Shown: positions 26,793 through 36,290 of the stretch, in pieces
Layout of the letters: each line of letters starts with the position of its first letter
How positions within the stretch are numbered: the stretch's first letter is position 1
Source: Chitinivibrionales bacterium
GTDB lineage: Bacteria; Fibrobacterota; Chitinivibrionia; Chitinivibrionales; FEN-1185
Reading direction: 5' to 3'
Assembly (NCBI GenBank): GCA_035516255.1
Contig: DATJAL010000009.1
Span: 1-64,000, forward strand
Length of the DNA stretch: 64,000 bases
The notes under the pieces: generated by a model
Told to the model about the DNA's origin: nothing
The model's database searches: none
What the model saw: the letters and a program-made list of their open reading frames with translations, nothing else
Position numbers and translations under genes: made by a program

Positions 26793-28517
26793 ATGGCAGT
26801 TGGACAAATGATCCGGACCACCGTTCTGGGTTTTCTTGCGGCGGCATCAGCGTGTTTTGCGCAGGCAGACGATTCTGCAACTGGCAATCAGCAACCTTCC
26901 CAGCCTCCACGGGCAGTTTCGCAGCCCGCGGTTCAGGAAAGTTCCGGCGCCGTATTGCCCGCCGCGCAGGCTCCACGGGCGCTTAACCTTGGAAACGACG
27001 TGCAAAACAAGGTGTCGCTGTTCGGCGCGGTTGACGAAGGACAGGTTATGCGGGGCACGGCCAACCGGAGCAATTACGATCTGTTCAAAAGGGTTTGGCA
27101 GCAGAGCATGATCTTTCATCTGACCAACGACCTTTCGTACAGGGATCGGATGCATTTGATTTTGAGCTTTGAAAGTGGCTTGGACTTTTCTTACAAGCAG
27201 GACAACAGGTATCCGGCGACCCTTACCGGCGTGTTCAATTTTTATCCCAACGACGTTGAGATGAATTATGCGTTCGGCAACCCCGACATGCCATGGCTTA
27301 AATTATCCGCTGGATATTTCCCGTTCAAGTACAATCCTGACGCCAAAGACCTCGGTGAATACCTGCTCAGGTCCACGGCATATCCCACCGTCATTTACAC
27401 GTGGTGGGAATTTCCCATGGTGCGCGAGCTCGGGTTCCATTTGAATGGAACATTGGACTGGCTCATCAACAACCCCCAGATAGACCAGTTCAAATGGGAC
27501 CTGATGCTTACCAGCGAGACGCAGGGCTGGCCGCTGCAGGACTGGACCTTTTCGGCGTTGGTGTCCAACAACCTGCTGCAGTTCTTTGATCTCGGCGCCG
27601 GCGTTTCATTTCAAAGATACCTTTCTGTCGATGAAGCAAAGACAACGCCTCATATCCCCCAAAATTCCTATCTCAACGAAAACGGCGACACCAGCTATTA
27701 TACCTTCAAATCCATCAAGCTCATGGGAAGGGCGTCGCTCAACCTGCTGAGGTTCGTCCCGAAATTCAAGCTCCCGCTGCCCCAGTTTTTCGGCAATAAA
27801 CCGTTTTTTGGCCCCGAAGACCTTAAGGTCTACGGCGAGCTCGCCGTACTCGGCCTTCAAAACCAGACCGCATACATGTGGGACACCACGGGTGTTGGCG
27901 CTGGCGGACAGCAAAAGCTCGTCGTGGCGCCGCGGGTAAACCCGGTTGCCAACGGCCCGGTCAATTATTACGATTCTCTTGGCGACAGGATGCCGTATAT
28001 GGTCGGCATCAACCTTCCTACCCAGCCGCTCATCAGCTACGGAATCCTTCCCTTTCTCCTGACAAAATGGCTCAAGGACGAGACAGGTGATGACATCAGA
28101 CAGCTTTCATACGTGACCTTGGTACCAGCGCTCGCAAGCGGCGTTTGCAATTACTTCCTGGGATGGGACCTTGGGCTTGATGTGTTTTCCTTGGAATTTG
28201 AATGGGTGAGCCAGCGATTCCCCTTTGACGATTACGGACCGCTTAATTTTACCGGAGGTAACGTGCCCCTGCCCGCGAGCAACGCAAACAGGCTCAACTA
28301 TCTCGCACAAAAAGGTGAAGGCTCTCCGCAAACGGTAAAATACGCCCTGTATTTTAAAAAATCATTTTTTAATCAGCGGCTCGCATTGTCCGGCCTCGTT
28401 GCGCGCGACCACATGCGGCCTCCCTATAACGGCGAATATGTTGACGCCGTTACCGATGATTTTACTCAGACGAAAAACCAATGGTGGTGGACGTTCAGGC
28501 TGTCTGCGAATTTCTAA
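26793..28517 (+). CDS. Outer-membrane beta-barrel protein, first of a tandem pair
   Basis: A 574-aa exported protein: signal peptide (residues ~1-24, ending CFAQA), a Pro/Gln/Ala linker, then a beta-rich body ending WWWTFRLSANF with the terminal Phe typical of barrels inserted by the BAM complex. I do not recognise a named family. Strongly conserved with the next gene are DEGQ-x-M-x-G (near 77), GYFPFKYNPDAKDLGEYLLR (near 180), KPFFGPEDLKVYGELAVLG (near 335), ISYGILPFLLTKWLKDETGD and FLGWDLGLDVFSLEFEW. AAAGG precedes the ATG. Context suggests a porin or oligosaccharide-binding role with the GH3 enzyme and sugar permease; this is inference. Confidence 0.75.
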   Translation: MAVGQMIRTTVLGFLAAASACFAQADDSATGNQQPSQPPRAVSQPAVQESSGAVLPAAQAPRALNLGNDVQNKVSLFGAVDEGQVMRGTANRSNYDLFKRVWQQSMIFHLTNDLSYRDRMHLILSFESGLDFSYKQDNRYPATLTGVFNFYPNDVEMNYAFGNPDMPWLKLSAGYFPFKYNPDAKDLGEYLLRSTAYPTVIYTWWEFPMVRELGFHLNGTLDWLINNPQIDQFKWDLMLTSETQGWPLQDWTFSALVSNNLLQFFDLGAGVSFQRYLSVDEAKTTPHIPQNSYLNENGDTSYYTFKSIKLMGRASLNLLRFVPKFKLPLPQFFGNKPFFGPEDLKVYGELAVLGLQNQTAYMWDTTGVGAGGQQKLVVAPRVNPVANGPVNYYDSLGDRMPYMVGINLPTQPLISYGILPFLLTKWLKDETGDDIRQLSYVTLVPALASGVCNYFLGWDLGLDVFSLEFEWVSQRFPFDDYGPLNFTGGNVPLPASNANRLNYLAQKGEGSPQTVKYALYFKKSFFNQRLALSGLVARDHMRPPYNGEYVDAVTDDFTQTKNQWWWTFRLSANF

Positions 28518-28585
28518 CCATTCGGAAGCAAGAGTGCCACGATGAGAACCAGAAACAACATTGGTTATTTTCTCGGAGGGAAAAA

Positions 28586-30214
28586 ATGACAGGAAGAATA
28601 TTATTCACCATACTTTTAGGATCTCTGGTGTGCCTTGGACAATCGGGCCCCGCGCACGACGCCAATACGATAATTGAATCTCCTGATATGAAATTGAAAA
28701 CCAATATTTTTATCGGGCTCGACGAAGGCCAGGCCATGCAGGGCGTGCTTGACCAGGCCCAGCCCGCGCCCCAGCTGTCGCCGCCCTATGCAACCGTTCA
28801 GAGATTATGGCAGCAGGAAATGGTAATGTATCTCACGGCAGCTATAAATTACCGCGAAAGACTCCAATTCATCCTGAGCACCGAATGTGACCTTCATTTT
28901 TCCACGGTCCAGCCGCAGATTTTCCCCAACACCACAAGGCCGGGCTTTTTCTTTTATGCTAATGACGTCGAGGTGAACTACAGCTTCGGCAACCTTGACA
29001 TGCCGTGGCTCAGGATCGCGGTGGGGTATTTTCCCGTCAAGTACAATCCCGACGCCAAAAACCTTGGCGAATATCTTTTGAGATGCAGCGCCTATCCCAC
29101 CGTCATTGTGACGAATTTTGAGTTTGCCATGATTCGCCAGCTCGGCCTGCGCCTCAGCGGTTTTCTGGGAAATCCGGCCATCGATCAGCTCAAGTGGGAT
29201 CTCATGCTTACGAGCGAATCGCAGGACTATCCGCTGTTCGACGGCACGCTCAGCGCCATTGTGTCAAACACTCTGTTCGACATGTTCGATATCGGAGCAG
29301 GCGTTTCGTTTCAAAGGCTGTTCCCGGTTGATGATTCAAAAACAACGCCCAAAGACAAACCCCTGGCCCAATACACTGATGTCAACGGCGTTCAACAGGC
29401 ATACACATACTCTTCCACAAAAGTCATGGCCCGCGCATCCGTAAACCCTTTACGGTTTGTACCTCAGTTCAAATTGCCGGCTCCGGAATTTTTCGGCGAC
29501 AAACCGTTTTTCGGCAAGGAAGACTTGAAAATCTACGGTGAAGTCGCGGTGCTGGGCACGCAGGACATTTTTGCATACGACTCCTTTGCCCAGGACACCC
29601 AGTATGTCAACGGCATTCCCGTTGGTTTCACCAACAAACCCGGAACCGGGAAACCGGTGGCTGATTCAATAAATTATTATAATAACTGGAAAGACAGGGT
29701 GCCGGTCATGGCTGGCATCGATCTGCCAACCAATCCGCTGATCAGCTACGGCGTTCTTCCCCTTCTCCTTACCAAATGGCTTAAAGACGAAACAGGCTCG
29801 GACATCAGGCTGCTTTCTTATATCACGCTGCTGCCTGCCCTTGCGAGCGGTGTCATGGACCATTTCCTGGGATGGGACCTCGGGCTTGATGTTATGTCAC
29901 TTGAGTTCGAATGGTTCAGCCAGAGATATCCCAATAGCGATTTTTACGCGGTCAACCCGGGGGTAAATTACAAATCGCCTGTTCCGTACCCCAACTCCTA
30001 TCGATACGCCGCCGGCTTTGGAAAACCAGAGCCGTCAAAGTATTCATTGTATTTCCAGAAAAACTTTTTAAACAAATTTGCAATTTCAGGCCTTGTCGGC
30101 CGCGATCATTTCAGGCCTATTTCGTTTGTGAGTCCGGACTATGCCCAAAACGACGACTTCCTGCAGTCTAAAAACCACTGGTGGTGGATGATGAGGCTTT
30201 CAGCGAATTTTTAA
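28586..30214 (+). CDS. Outer-membrane beta-barrel protein, second of a tandem pair
   Basis: A 542-aa paralogue of the preceding protein, produced by tandem duplication. The signal peptide (1-18, LVCLGQ) leads directly into the barrel with DEGQAMQG, GYFPVKYNPDAKNLGEYLLR, KPFFGKEDLKIYGEVAVLG and FLGWDLGLDVMSLEFEW, and it ends WWWMMRLSANF. It lacks the long Pro/Gln linker of the first copy. Divergence is spread over the whole length, so the duplication is old and both copies are kept, which suggests distinct ligands or a two-protein complex. GGAGG lies 6 nt before ATG 28586. Only 68 bp separate the pair. Confidence 0.75.
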   Translation: MTGRILFTILLGSLVCLGQSGPAHDANTIIESPDMKLKTNIFIGLDEGQAMQGVLDQAQPAPQLSPPYATVQRLWQQEMVMYLTAAINYRERLQFILSTECDLHFSTVQPQIFPNTTRPGFFFYANDVEVNYSFGNLDMPWLRIAVGYFPVKYNPDAKNLGEYLLRCSAYPTVIVTNFEFAMIRQLGLRLSGFLGNPAIDQLKWDLMLTSESQDYPLFDGTLSAIVSNTLFDMFDIGAGVSFQRLFPVDDSKTTPKDKPLAQYTDVNGVQQAYTYSSTKVMARASVNPLRFVPQFKLPAPEFFGDKPFFGKEDLKIYGEVAVLGTQDIFAYDSFAQDTQYVNGIPVGFTNKPGTGKPVADSINYYNNWKDRVPVMAGIDLPTNPLISYGVLPLLLTKWLKDETGSDIRLLSYITLLPALASGVMDHFLGWDLGLDVMSLEFEWFSQRYPNSDFYAVNPGVNYKSPVPYPNSYRYAAGFGKPEPSKYSLYFQKNFLNKFAISGLVGRDHFRPISFVSPDYAQNDDFLQSKNHWWWMMRLSANF

Positions 30215-30242
30215 TAGTGTTTTAAAAAAAAATACGGCTTAG

Positions 30243-30276
30243 AGGCTGGCTGGTTATCCGCCGGCCTTTTGCTTTT
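30243..30276 (+). terminator. Weak intrinsic terminator after the outer-membrane pair
   Basis: Stem GGCTGGC (30244-30250), nine-base loop, GCCGGCC (30260-30266), then TTTTGCTTTTT. The stem is short with one G-T pair. It may allow read-through into the downstream permease gene. Confidence 0.5.
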
Positions 30277-30413
30277 TAAGGCGTTCACGGGCGTGAACGG
30301 ACATCCGCCCGGCTCATAGGTTCTTCTTGACTTGGCACCGGCCTTATGCTTATTTTTTTTGGTCATTGTTTTCGCCCTTTTGTTTATCCCACACTTAACA
30401 TTAGGAGAAGCTC

Positions 30414-31739
30414 ATGGCAAGCATCAGTCCTACCTCCGCGACAGCCGCTACAGCGCCAATCGAAGAGGGCAAGAATTACATGCCCGCGCTTGTGACGCTC
30501 ACGTCGCTGTTTTTTATCTGGGGATTCATGACATGTCTCAACGATATTCTCATTCCCCATCTCAAGGCGATTTTCAAACTGAATTACGCGGAAGCGGCGC
30601 TTGTTCAGTTTGTGTTTTTTGCCGCATATTTCATCATATCCTTGCCGTCGGGCGTCATTGTGCGGAAGATCGGGTACAAAGTCGGTATTGTTATTGGACT
30701 TCTCGTTTCCGGACTCGGATGCGTGCTGTTTTTTCCCGCAGCAAGCAGCCAGTCGTATCCAGTGTTTCTCGGTGCGTTCTTTGTACTCGCCTCGGGGATC
30801 ACCCTTCTGCAGGTTGCGGCAAATCCCTATGTCGCGATCCTAGGACCAGCTAAAACATCATCTTCGCGTCTGGTTCTTACCCAGGCATTCAACTCACTCG
30901 GCACCACGGTCGCGCCCTGGTTCGGTTCGGTACTCATCCTTTCCGTCGCAATAAAAACTGCGGATCAAATCGCCCAGATGAACGCTACTGATGCAGCCGC
31001 CGCACTCCAGACCAACGCTCACGCGGTACAGGTGCCGTATCTAATGCTGGCGGGGGTGTTCGCGCTGCTCGCGATTTTCTTTATGATCATGAAACTCCCG
31101 AAAATCGTGGAAGAGGCCCGTGATCCCGGTGCAAAGCACGAAGGAACCGTCGAACTATACAAGAAAACCCTCAGATACCCCCATCTCGCGCTCGGCGTAC
31201 TCGCCATTTTCTTCTACGTTGGCGGCGAAGTGGCCATTGGAAGTTTCCTCGTAAACTACATGAAAGACTTGGTGGGTTTCACCGCCGAACAGGCCGGAAA
31301 GTTCCTTATGTTCTACTGGGGCGGCGCCATGGTAGGCCGTTTCATAGGCTCCGCGGTACTGAGATTTATCAAGCCAAGCGCGGTTCTTGCCTTCAACGCG
31401 ACCGTGGTCTGCTTGCTGCTTATTGTCACCATGGCAAGCGCGGGCCATGTCGCGATGTGGTCGGTGCTGGCCATCGGCCTTTTCAATTCCATCATGTTCC
31501 CGACCATTTTCACGCTCGCCATTGCGAAACTCGGACGCCATACCAGCTCGGGTTCCGGTCTTCTATGCATGGCCATCGTGGGCGGCGCGCTCGTTCCGCC
31601 GCTCATGGGAAAGGTCGCAGACATGATCGGGTTGCACCACTCGTTCATTATTCCGCTCATCTGCTACCTGTACATCTTTTTCTACGGGTTCAGAGGATCA
31701 GTTCCCAAACTTCCTGCGGGCGTTACCGAGAACGACTGA
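30414..31739 (+). CDS. MFS sugar permease of the FucP/GluP type
   Basis: A 441-aa inner-membrane protein with 12 predicted helices, of the fucose/glucose/galactose:H+ symporter group. Family signatures are [20 protein letters not shown] in helix 1, [18 protein letters not shown] between helices 2 and 3, [14 protein letters not shown] and [17 protein letters not shown]. These belong to the same group as the GluP glucose/galactose transporters. AGGAG precedes the ATG (30403-30407). It follows the GH3 and outer-membrane genes and would import the hexose released by GH3, completing a small sugar-use locus. A strong terminator follows. Confidence 0.92.
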   Translation: MASISPTSATAATAPIEEGKNYMPALVTLTSLFFIWGFMTCLNDILIPHLKAIFKLNYAEAALVQFVFFAAYFIISLPSGVIVRKIGYKVGIVIGLLVSGLGCVLFFPAASSQSYPVFLGAFFVLASGITLLQVAANPYVAILGPAKTSSSRLVLTQAFNSLGTTVAPWFGSVLILSVAIKTADQIAQMNATDAAAALQTNAHAVQVPYLMLAGVFALLAIFFMIMKLPKIVEEARDPGAKHEGTVELYKKTLRYPHLALGVLAIFFYVGGEVAIGSFLVNYMKDLVGFTAEQAGKFLMFYWGGAMVGRFIGSAVLRFIKPSAVLAFNATVVCLLLIVTMASAGHVAMWSVLAIGLFNSIMFPTIFTLAIAKLGRHTSSGSGLLCMAIVGGALVPPLMGKVADMIGLHHSFIIPLICYLYIFFYGFRGSVPKLPAGVTEND

Positions 31740-31767
31740 TAAGGGCCTCATAGCTCCACGACAGCAC

Positions 31768-31804
31768 AACTCTCCGGCGCAGACAAGCGCCGGGGAGTTT
31801 TTTA
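31768..31804 (+). terminator. Intrinsic terminator after the sugar permease gene
   Basis: Stem AACTCTCCGGCGC (31768-31780), loop AGACAA, GCGCCGGGGAGTT (31787-31799), then TTTTT. It closes the sugar locus before the glycosyltransferase cluster. Confidence 0.85.
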
Positions 31805-31835
31805 TTGCTTTACCGGCATAACGCCGGGCAACGAA

Positions 31836-32963
31836 ATGTATTTTTTATCCATGAATATTCTGGTTCTCAACTGGCGCGACCTAAAGCACCCGCAGGCCGG
31901 CGGCGCCGAAGTTCATTTCCAGGAGATCTTCAGGCGGTTTGTCAAGAGAGGACATTCCGTGATCCTCCTTACCACAAAATTTCACGGTTGTAAAGCGCAA
32001 GATGACCAGGACGGCATCATAATATACCGCTGGGGACATACGTATTTGTTCAATTGGGAGGCGCCGTTTCTAATCAGGCGCGTGTTCTGGAAACACCGCA
32101 TAGACTGCATCGTGGACGATGTCAACAAGCTGCCGTTTTTCTCGCCCAAGTGGTTTCCCAAAAAGCAATGCGGCGTGATATTCCATCATCTGTTCGGCGA
32201 TACGATTTTCGGGCTGACGTCGTACCCATCCGCACGGTATGTGTTGTTCATGGAGCGGCTGAACGCCTGGGGGTACAAAGGCACGGCGGTCTGCACGGTT
32301 TCCCGGAGCACGGCCGCCGAACTCGTTGAAATGGGATTTGCAAAGGATTCGATCCGGATCATCGAGAACAGCGTTGACACCGAAAAATACGCGCCGGATC
32401 CTGCGGTGAAAAAGGAGCCGGGTCTTCTTTTATACGCCGGAAGGCTCAAGAAATACAAGAACGTTGCCATCGTGCTTGACGCGGTAAGAAAGCTCTCCGA
32501 TAATGGATCAAACGTCCGCCTTGCGATCGCCGGCGCCGGCGACGATGAAAACAACCTGCGTGCCCGCGCCCGCATGCTTTGCATCGAAAACAGGGTGCAA
32601 TTCCTTGGGTTTGTATCCGAGGAAGCAAAAATAAACCTGTACCGCAACGCAAGCGTATTTGTCAACCCCTCGCGCAAGGAGGGGTGGGGTATCACCAACA
32701 TCGAGGCGGGCGCGTGCGGCACCGCGGTGGTGGCCAACGATGTGCCCGGGCTGCGTGATTCGGTGCGGCACGGCGAGACAGGGCTGCTGTATAAGGAGAA
32801 CGACTGCAGCGACCTGGTGGCCTGCATCGGCGCGGTGCTCGGCGATGCGCTGCTGCGTGCCAAGTTCGAGGCCGGCGGCAGGAGCTGGGCACGGGGGTTC
32901 TCCTGGGACGAAAGCGCGAAAAAAATGGAGCAATGGCTCACCGAGGCCGTATGCGCGCGATAG
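31836..32963 (+). CDS. Glycosyltransferase family 4
   Basis: A 375-aa cytoplasmic GT-B enzyme transferring a sugar from a nucleotide-sugar donor. GGAEVHFQEIFRRF near residue 27 is the N-terminal acceptor-side motif; LLYAGRLKKYKN near 200 and SRKEGWGITNIEAGACGTAVV near 285 hold the EX7E-type donor motif, with Glu in EGWG and in IEAG. Translation may start at ATG 31836 or at the internal ATG 31851. No ribosome-binding site distinguishes them. Its last codons overlap the next gene, and the four genes to 36179 form an envelope-glycan cluster. Confidence 0.88.
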   Translation: MYFLSMNILVLNWRDLKHPQAGGAEVHFQEIFRRFVKRGHSVILLTTKFHGCKAQDDQDGIIIYRWGHTYLFNWEAPFLIRRVFWKHRIDCIVDDVNKLPFFSPKWFPKKQCGVIFHHLFGDTIFGLTSYPSARYVLFMERLNAWGYKGTAVCTVSRSTAAELVEMGFAKDSIRIIENSVDTEKYAPDPAVKKEPGLLLYAGRLKKYKNVAIVLDAVRKLSDNGSNVRLAIAGAGDDENNLRARARMLCIENRVQFLGFVSEEAKINLYRNASVFVNPSRKEGWGITNIEAGACGTAVVANDVPGLRDSVRHGETGLLYKENDCSDLVACIGAVLGDALLRAKFEAGGRSWARGFSWDESAKKMEQWLTEAVCAR

Positions 32964-33943
32964 CGTCGGCGATGGTTAAAATCCTGGTCACCGCCGCGGT
33001 GCTCGCCTTCATCATCTGGAAGCTCGGGTGGCGTGAGATCCTCGGCACCTGCAGGCAGGCCGACCTTGCCTGGCTCGCGGCCGCGCTGGTCCTTTTTTTC
33101 GTGAGCGGCTGGCTGGGCGTGGTGCAGTGGCAGATCATCCTCAAGAACAGGGGGGTGGCGCTGCCGTTTTGGCGCGTGTTCTCCTTGTATTTTATCGGCA
33201 TGTTCTTCAACAATTTCGCGCTCGGCATCATCACGGGCGACGCGGTGAAAGTCGCATATATCAAGCTCGGCGAGGGGCAGGGCAAGGCCGGGTTCGCGGC
33301 CACGTTCCTCGACCGGTTTGCCGGCCTGTGGGCCATGCTCGGCTACGCCATTTTCGGGAGCGTCCTGCTCATCAAGCAGAAGGCCCTCGAAAGCCGGAGC
33401 ATGACGCTCGCCATTGTCGCGCTGTTCGTCACGTTTTTCTGCTTCGGCGGAGCGCTGCTGTTTCTCATGTCGAAAAAACTGCAGACGGCCGCGTTTGCGC
33501 TCATAGATAAAATACCGTTCAAAAAGAGGGACGCGCTGAAAAGGATCCTTGACGAAACGATCATCGAGACGCACGACGTGCACATCCTGCTGCCCGTGGG
33601 CGTGCTTTCGACCGTGGTCCAGTTTATGCGCATCGGCGTGCACATCATGTGCGCCGGGGCGCTCGGGCTTCTCAGCGCCGCGAACATACACTATTTTTTC
33701 ATTTTCGTGCCCATCCTCGCCATGATGATGGTGGTCCCGCTGCCCTTCGGCATCCGGGAGAGCGTGGGCGGCACGCTGTTCGCCTTAGCCGGGTTCCCGG
33801 CGCATGCCGCGATCGTGATGGGGTTTCTGGCGACCATCGTGGGAAGCGCGGCAAGCCTGGTGGGCGGCATTATGTTTGTTATAAATAAATTTTCCCCAAC
33901 GAGGAAAACCAATGAAGCTATCAATCGTGATCCCATTGCTTAA
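32951..33943 (+). CDS. YbhN/AglD-type integral membrane protein (UPF0104)
   Basis: A protein of about 330 aa with seven or eight predicted membrane helices. It belongs to the lysylphosphatidylglycerol-synthase-TM-like family (YbhN/AglD), which often accompanies glycosyltransferases and is suspected of moving lipid-linked intermediates. Family features are FFNNFALGIITGDAVKVAYI near 90, FLDRFAGLWAM near 120 and VPLPFGIRESVGGTLF near 265. Start choice is uncertain: ATG 32951 (GAGG 4 nt upstream, overlapping the GT4 stop) or ATG 32972. Its 3' end overlaps the GT2 start by 32 bp, so translation is coupled. Confidence 0.85.
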   Translation: MRAIASAMVKILVTAAVLAFIIWKLGWREILGTCRQADLAWLAAALVLFFVSGWLGVVQWQIILKNRGVALPFWRVFSLYFIGMFFNNFALGIITGDAVKVAYIKLGEGQGKAGFAATFLDRFAGLWAMLGYAIFGSVLLIKQKALESRSMTLAIVALFVTFFCFGGALLFLMSKKLQTAAFALIDKIPFKKRDALKRILDETIIETHDVHILLPVGVLSTVVQFMRIGVHIMCAGALGLLSAANIHYFFIFVPILAMMMVVPLPFGIRESVGGTLFALAGFPAHAAIVMGFLATIVGSAASLVGGIMFVINKFSPTRKTNEAINRDPIA

Positions 33944-34832
33944 TGAGAACGAAAGCCTTCGGCCCCTCATGCAGGGCGTCGACGCGGCGATGGGCGGCGC
34001 CGGCATCGCCTACGAGGCGGTGTTCGTCGACGACGGCAGCACCGACGGTTCGTTCGACACGCTGGCCGCGCTTTCACGCGAGTACGCCGGCAAGGTCCGC
34101 GCCGTGCGGTTCAGCAGGAACTACGGCAAGGCGGCCGCGCTTTCGGTGGGCATCGACCATGCAAAGGGCGACGTGATTGTCACCATGGATGCCGATTTGC
34201 AGGACGATCCCGCCGCCATTCCCGACATGGTTAAGCTGCTTGGAAGCGGCTGGGACGTGGTAAGCGGCTGGAAAAAGAAGCGCTACGATCCCATCACCAA
34301 GACCCTGCCGTCAAAGGTGTGGAACTTCACCACCTCGCTTTTCGCGGGCGTCAAGCTTCACGATTTCAACTGCGGGTTCAAGGCGTACCGGGCCGTCGCG
34401 GCAAAATCTCTCGAAATTTACGGCGAGCGCCACCGCTACCTGCCGGTGCTCGCGGCGTGGGACGGCTATCGCGTGACCGAGATGGTGGTGCCGCACCATC
34501 CGCGCAAATTCGGCAAGTCGAAATACGGGTTCGGCAGGGGGCTCAAGGGTATTTTCGACCTTCTCACGCTTTTGTTCCTCCGCAAGTATATGAAAAACCC
34601 GCTGCACTTTTTCGGCCTTGTGGGGCTGATTTTCGCGCTGCTCGGCTCGGCCGTGCTCGCGTATTTCGGCGTTGAATGGATCGTCACCCGGCAGATGCAC
34701 ATCCGGCCCCTGGTGCTGCTGTCGCTCGGCGCTATCATCATGGGGATACAGTTTATATCCATCGGCCTGATCGGCGAGATGATCACGCATTCGGCGCCGA
34801 AGAACACCTATCAGATCAAAGAAGTTTTATAA
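33912..34832 (+). CDS. Family 2 polyprenyl-phosphate glycosyltransferase (DPM1/ArnC-like)
   Basis: A 306-aa inner-membrane enzyme that transfers a sugar from a nucleotide donor to undecaprenyl (or dolichyl-like) phosphate. The GT2 domain shows VIPLLNENESL, the donor motif VDDGSTDGS, and DADLQDDP with its metal-binding DXD; R-x-Y-G-x-G-SKYGFG near 205 is typical of the polyprenyl-phosphate group. Two C-terminal helices (residues ~232-254 and ~265-290) anchor it. GAGG precedes the ATG, which lies inside the end of the YbhN-like gene. With YbhN-like and GT4 it suggests lipid-carrier-linked glycan assembly. Confidence 0.9.
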   Translation: MKLSIVIPLLNENESLRPLMQGVDAAMGGAGIAYEAVFVDDGSTDGSFDTLAALSREYAGKVRAVRFSRNYGKAAALSVGIDHAKGDVIVTMDADLQDDPAAIPDMVKLLGSGWDVVSGWKKKRYDPITKTLPSKVWNFTTSLFAGVKLHDFNCGFKAYRAVAAKSLEIYGERHRYLPVLAAWDGYRVTEMVVPHHPRKFGKSKYGFGRGLKGIFDLLTLLFLRKYMKNPLHFFGLVGLIFALLGSAVLAYFGVEWIVTRQMHIRPLVLLSLGAIIMGIQFISIGLIGEMITHSAPKNTYQIKEVL

Positions 34833-34938
34833 TAATATTTTCTCCGAAGGTGCTTGACAGGAGAATATGCCGTTTGTAAATAATTGATCGTTACGATTGC
34901 ATCTGCCGGAAAATGAGGGACGGAGGTTCAGTGTATTC

Positions 34939-35083
34939 GGGCGTTAGGCAGGAACGGAGGCCGCGCTGGGCGTCCCGCGCCGCACGGGAGACGCCGCCGC
35001 GTGGCGGCCCAGCACGTGGCAGCCCGAGGCGATGGCCGGGACCGGAGTGAGGGCCGACGCCAGCTTTAGCTGGTGGAACGCCC
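34939..35083 (+). repeat. Family A intergenic repeat (A4), leader of the GT9 gene
   Basis: Complete copy with perfect ends GGGCGTTAGGC (34939-34949) and GGAACGCCC (35075-35083). The shared hairpin region GGAGGCCGCGCTGG is followed by a copy-specific GC-rich palindromic middle. GTGGCAGCCCGAGGC is shared with A7. It ends 25 nt before the start codon of the glycosyltransferase gene. Confidence 0.75.
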
Positions 35084-35108
35084 GTTTTTTATTATAGGAC
35101 ATCAAGTA

Positions 35109-36179
35109 ATGAAACTTCTTTGCGTTTGTCCCATCGGCATTGGCAACTACCTCATGTGCTACCCGGCGTTTTATGCGCTCAAGCGGCGCAGGCCCGATAT
35201 GCCGATGCACATGCTTGCCCTGCGCCAGGGCATTGCCGCGCTCGCCCAGGGCGATCCCCTGTGGAACGGCGTCGAAACCCTTGACCCGGACAAGATGAAG
35301 GGCGATATCGCGGGCCAGGCCGCGGCCGTTTTCCGCCTGAGGAGTGCGCGGTTTGACGCGTGCCTGAATTTCTTTCCGTCGAACACCTGGCAGTACCATG
35401 CGCTCCCGCTGCTCGGCGGGATCAGGCGGCGGTATGGCTTCAGGTATGAAAGAAAGCGTTTGTCAAGCTTGTCATTTCTCGGCACCGATCTTGTCGCGGT
35501 TGATCCCGCACTCCACGATGTGCGCCAGAACCTGCGTCTCGCGGGATTTTTCCTGAACGAAGATCTTTCATCCGAGCCCATCGTGTTTCCCCGGCAGTTC
35601 GGCAGTGAGGAGGAGCGGTGGGCGGAGGATTTTCTTCGGCCGGTTGCCGGCGGCTCTAGGGTGATAGCAATCCATCCAGGCTCGAGCGCGGAACACGGCA
35701 TGGACGCAAAGCGCTGGCCGCCGGAACGATTCGCCGCGCTTGCGGACCGCGCCTGCCGCATGCTCGGAGCGCACGCCGTCATCATTGGGTCCGGTGATGA
35801 ATCTGCAGTCAAACACGCGGTCAAAGCTTCGATGAGGGAGCCTTCATTGGAAATAGAACCGGTGCCTCTGAAAAAAACCGCGGCGCTTCTTTCCAAATGC
35901 GCATGCTGCATCGCGAACGATTCCGGCATCATGCACATGGCCGCGTGTCTGGGCGTGCCCACGGCGGGCATTTTCGGCCCCACCGATGAAAAACGCAACG
36001 GCCCGTGGGGCGAGAAAAACCTTTTGATACGAAAACCCATGCCTGGATTTCCGGTATGGACCGCAAAAAACGTGGGTGACCGTTGGCTTCCGCCGGGGAT
36101 GAATCCCATGGCAAGCCTCAATGCGCTCTCGGCGGAAGAGGCCTGGGAGCAGATGAGGCCGTGGCTGGAGAAGATTTAA
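35109..36179 (+). CDS. Glycosyltransferase family 9 (heptosyltransferase-like)
   Basis: A 356-aa cytoplasmic protein of the ADP-heptose:LPS heptosyltransferase family (WaaC/WaaF/RfaQ-like), which adds sugars to the lipopolysaccharide core. GIGNYLMCYPAFYALKRRRP at the N-terminus, AIHPGSSAEHGMDAKRWPPERFAAL in the middle, and NDSGIMHMAACLGVPTAGIFGPTDEKRNGPWG near the C-terminus are the family landmarks. ATG 35109 is preferred over an in-frame GTG 36 nt upstream that lies inside family A copy A4. It follows the GT4-YbhN-GT2 cluster after a 276-bp gap. Confidence 0.88.
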   Translation: MKLLCVCPIGIGNYLMCYPAFYALKRRRPDMPMHMLALRQGIAALAQGDPLWNGVETLDPDKMKGDIAGQAAAVFRLRSARFDACLNFFPSNTWQYHALPLLGGIRRRYGFRYERKRLSSLSFLGTDLVAVDPALHDVRQNLRLAGFFLNEDLSSEPIVFPRQFGSEEERWAEDFLRPVAGGSRVIAIHPGSSAEHGMDAKRWPPERFAALADRACRMLGAHAVIIGSGDESAVKHAVKASMREPSLEIEPVPLKKTAALLSKCACCIANDSGIMHMAACLGVPTAGIFGPTDEKRNGPWGEKNLLIRKPMPGFPVWTAKNVGDRWLPPGMNPMASLNALSAEEAWEQMRPWLEKI

Positions 36180-36211
36180 GGCGGGGCAAAAACCTGAAAG
36201 GGACTTTTTTC

Positions 36212-36241
36212 TTGCGAACATTCCAAAAACCATTGTAAAAT
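36212..36241 (+). promoter_or_regulatory. Possible sigma-70-type promoter
   Basis: TTGCGA (36212-36217), 18-bp spacer, TAAAAT (36236-36241), located 50 nt before the start codon of the FecR/barrel gene. Both boxes differ by one or two bases from consensus. It is offered only as the best match in this gap. Confidence 0.3.
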
Positions 36242-36290
36242 CACAATATAAAAATCACCAGTGAAAGTTATCTTCCAAGGAGGTTTCTGT

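Noticed and set aside
34939-35083. Family A ends (GCGTTAGGC and GAACGCCC) look like integron attC core sites.
   Set aside because: In attC the order is RYYYAAC first and GTTRRRY last; here GTTAGGC opens and AAC closes the element. Copies are scattered, single and not arrayed with gene cassettes, and no integron integrase is in the window.
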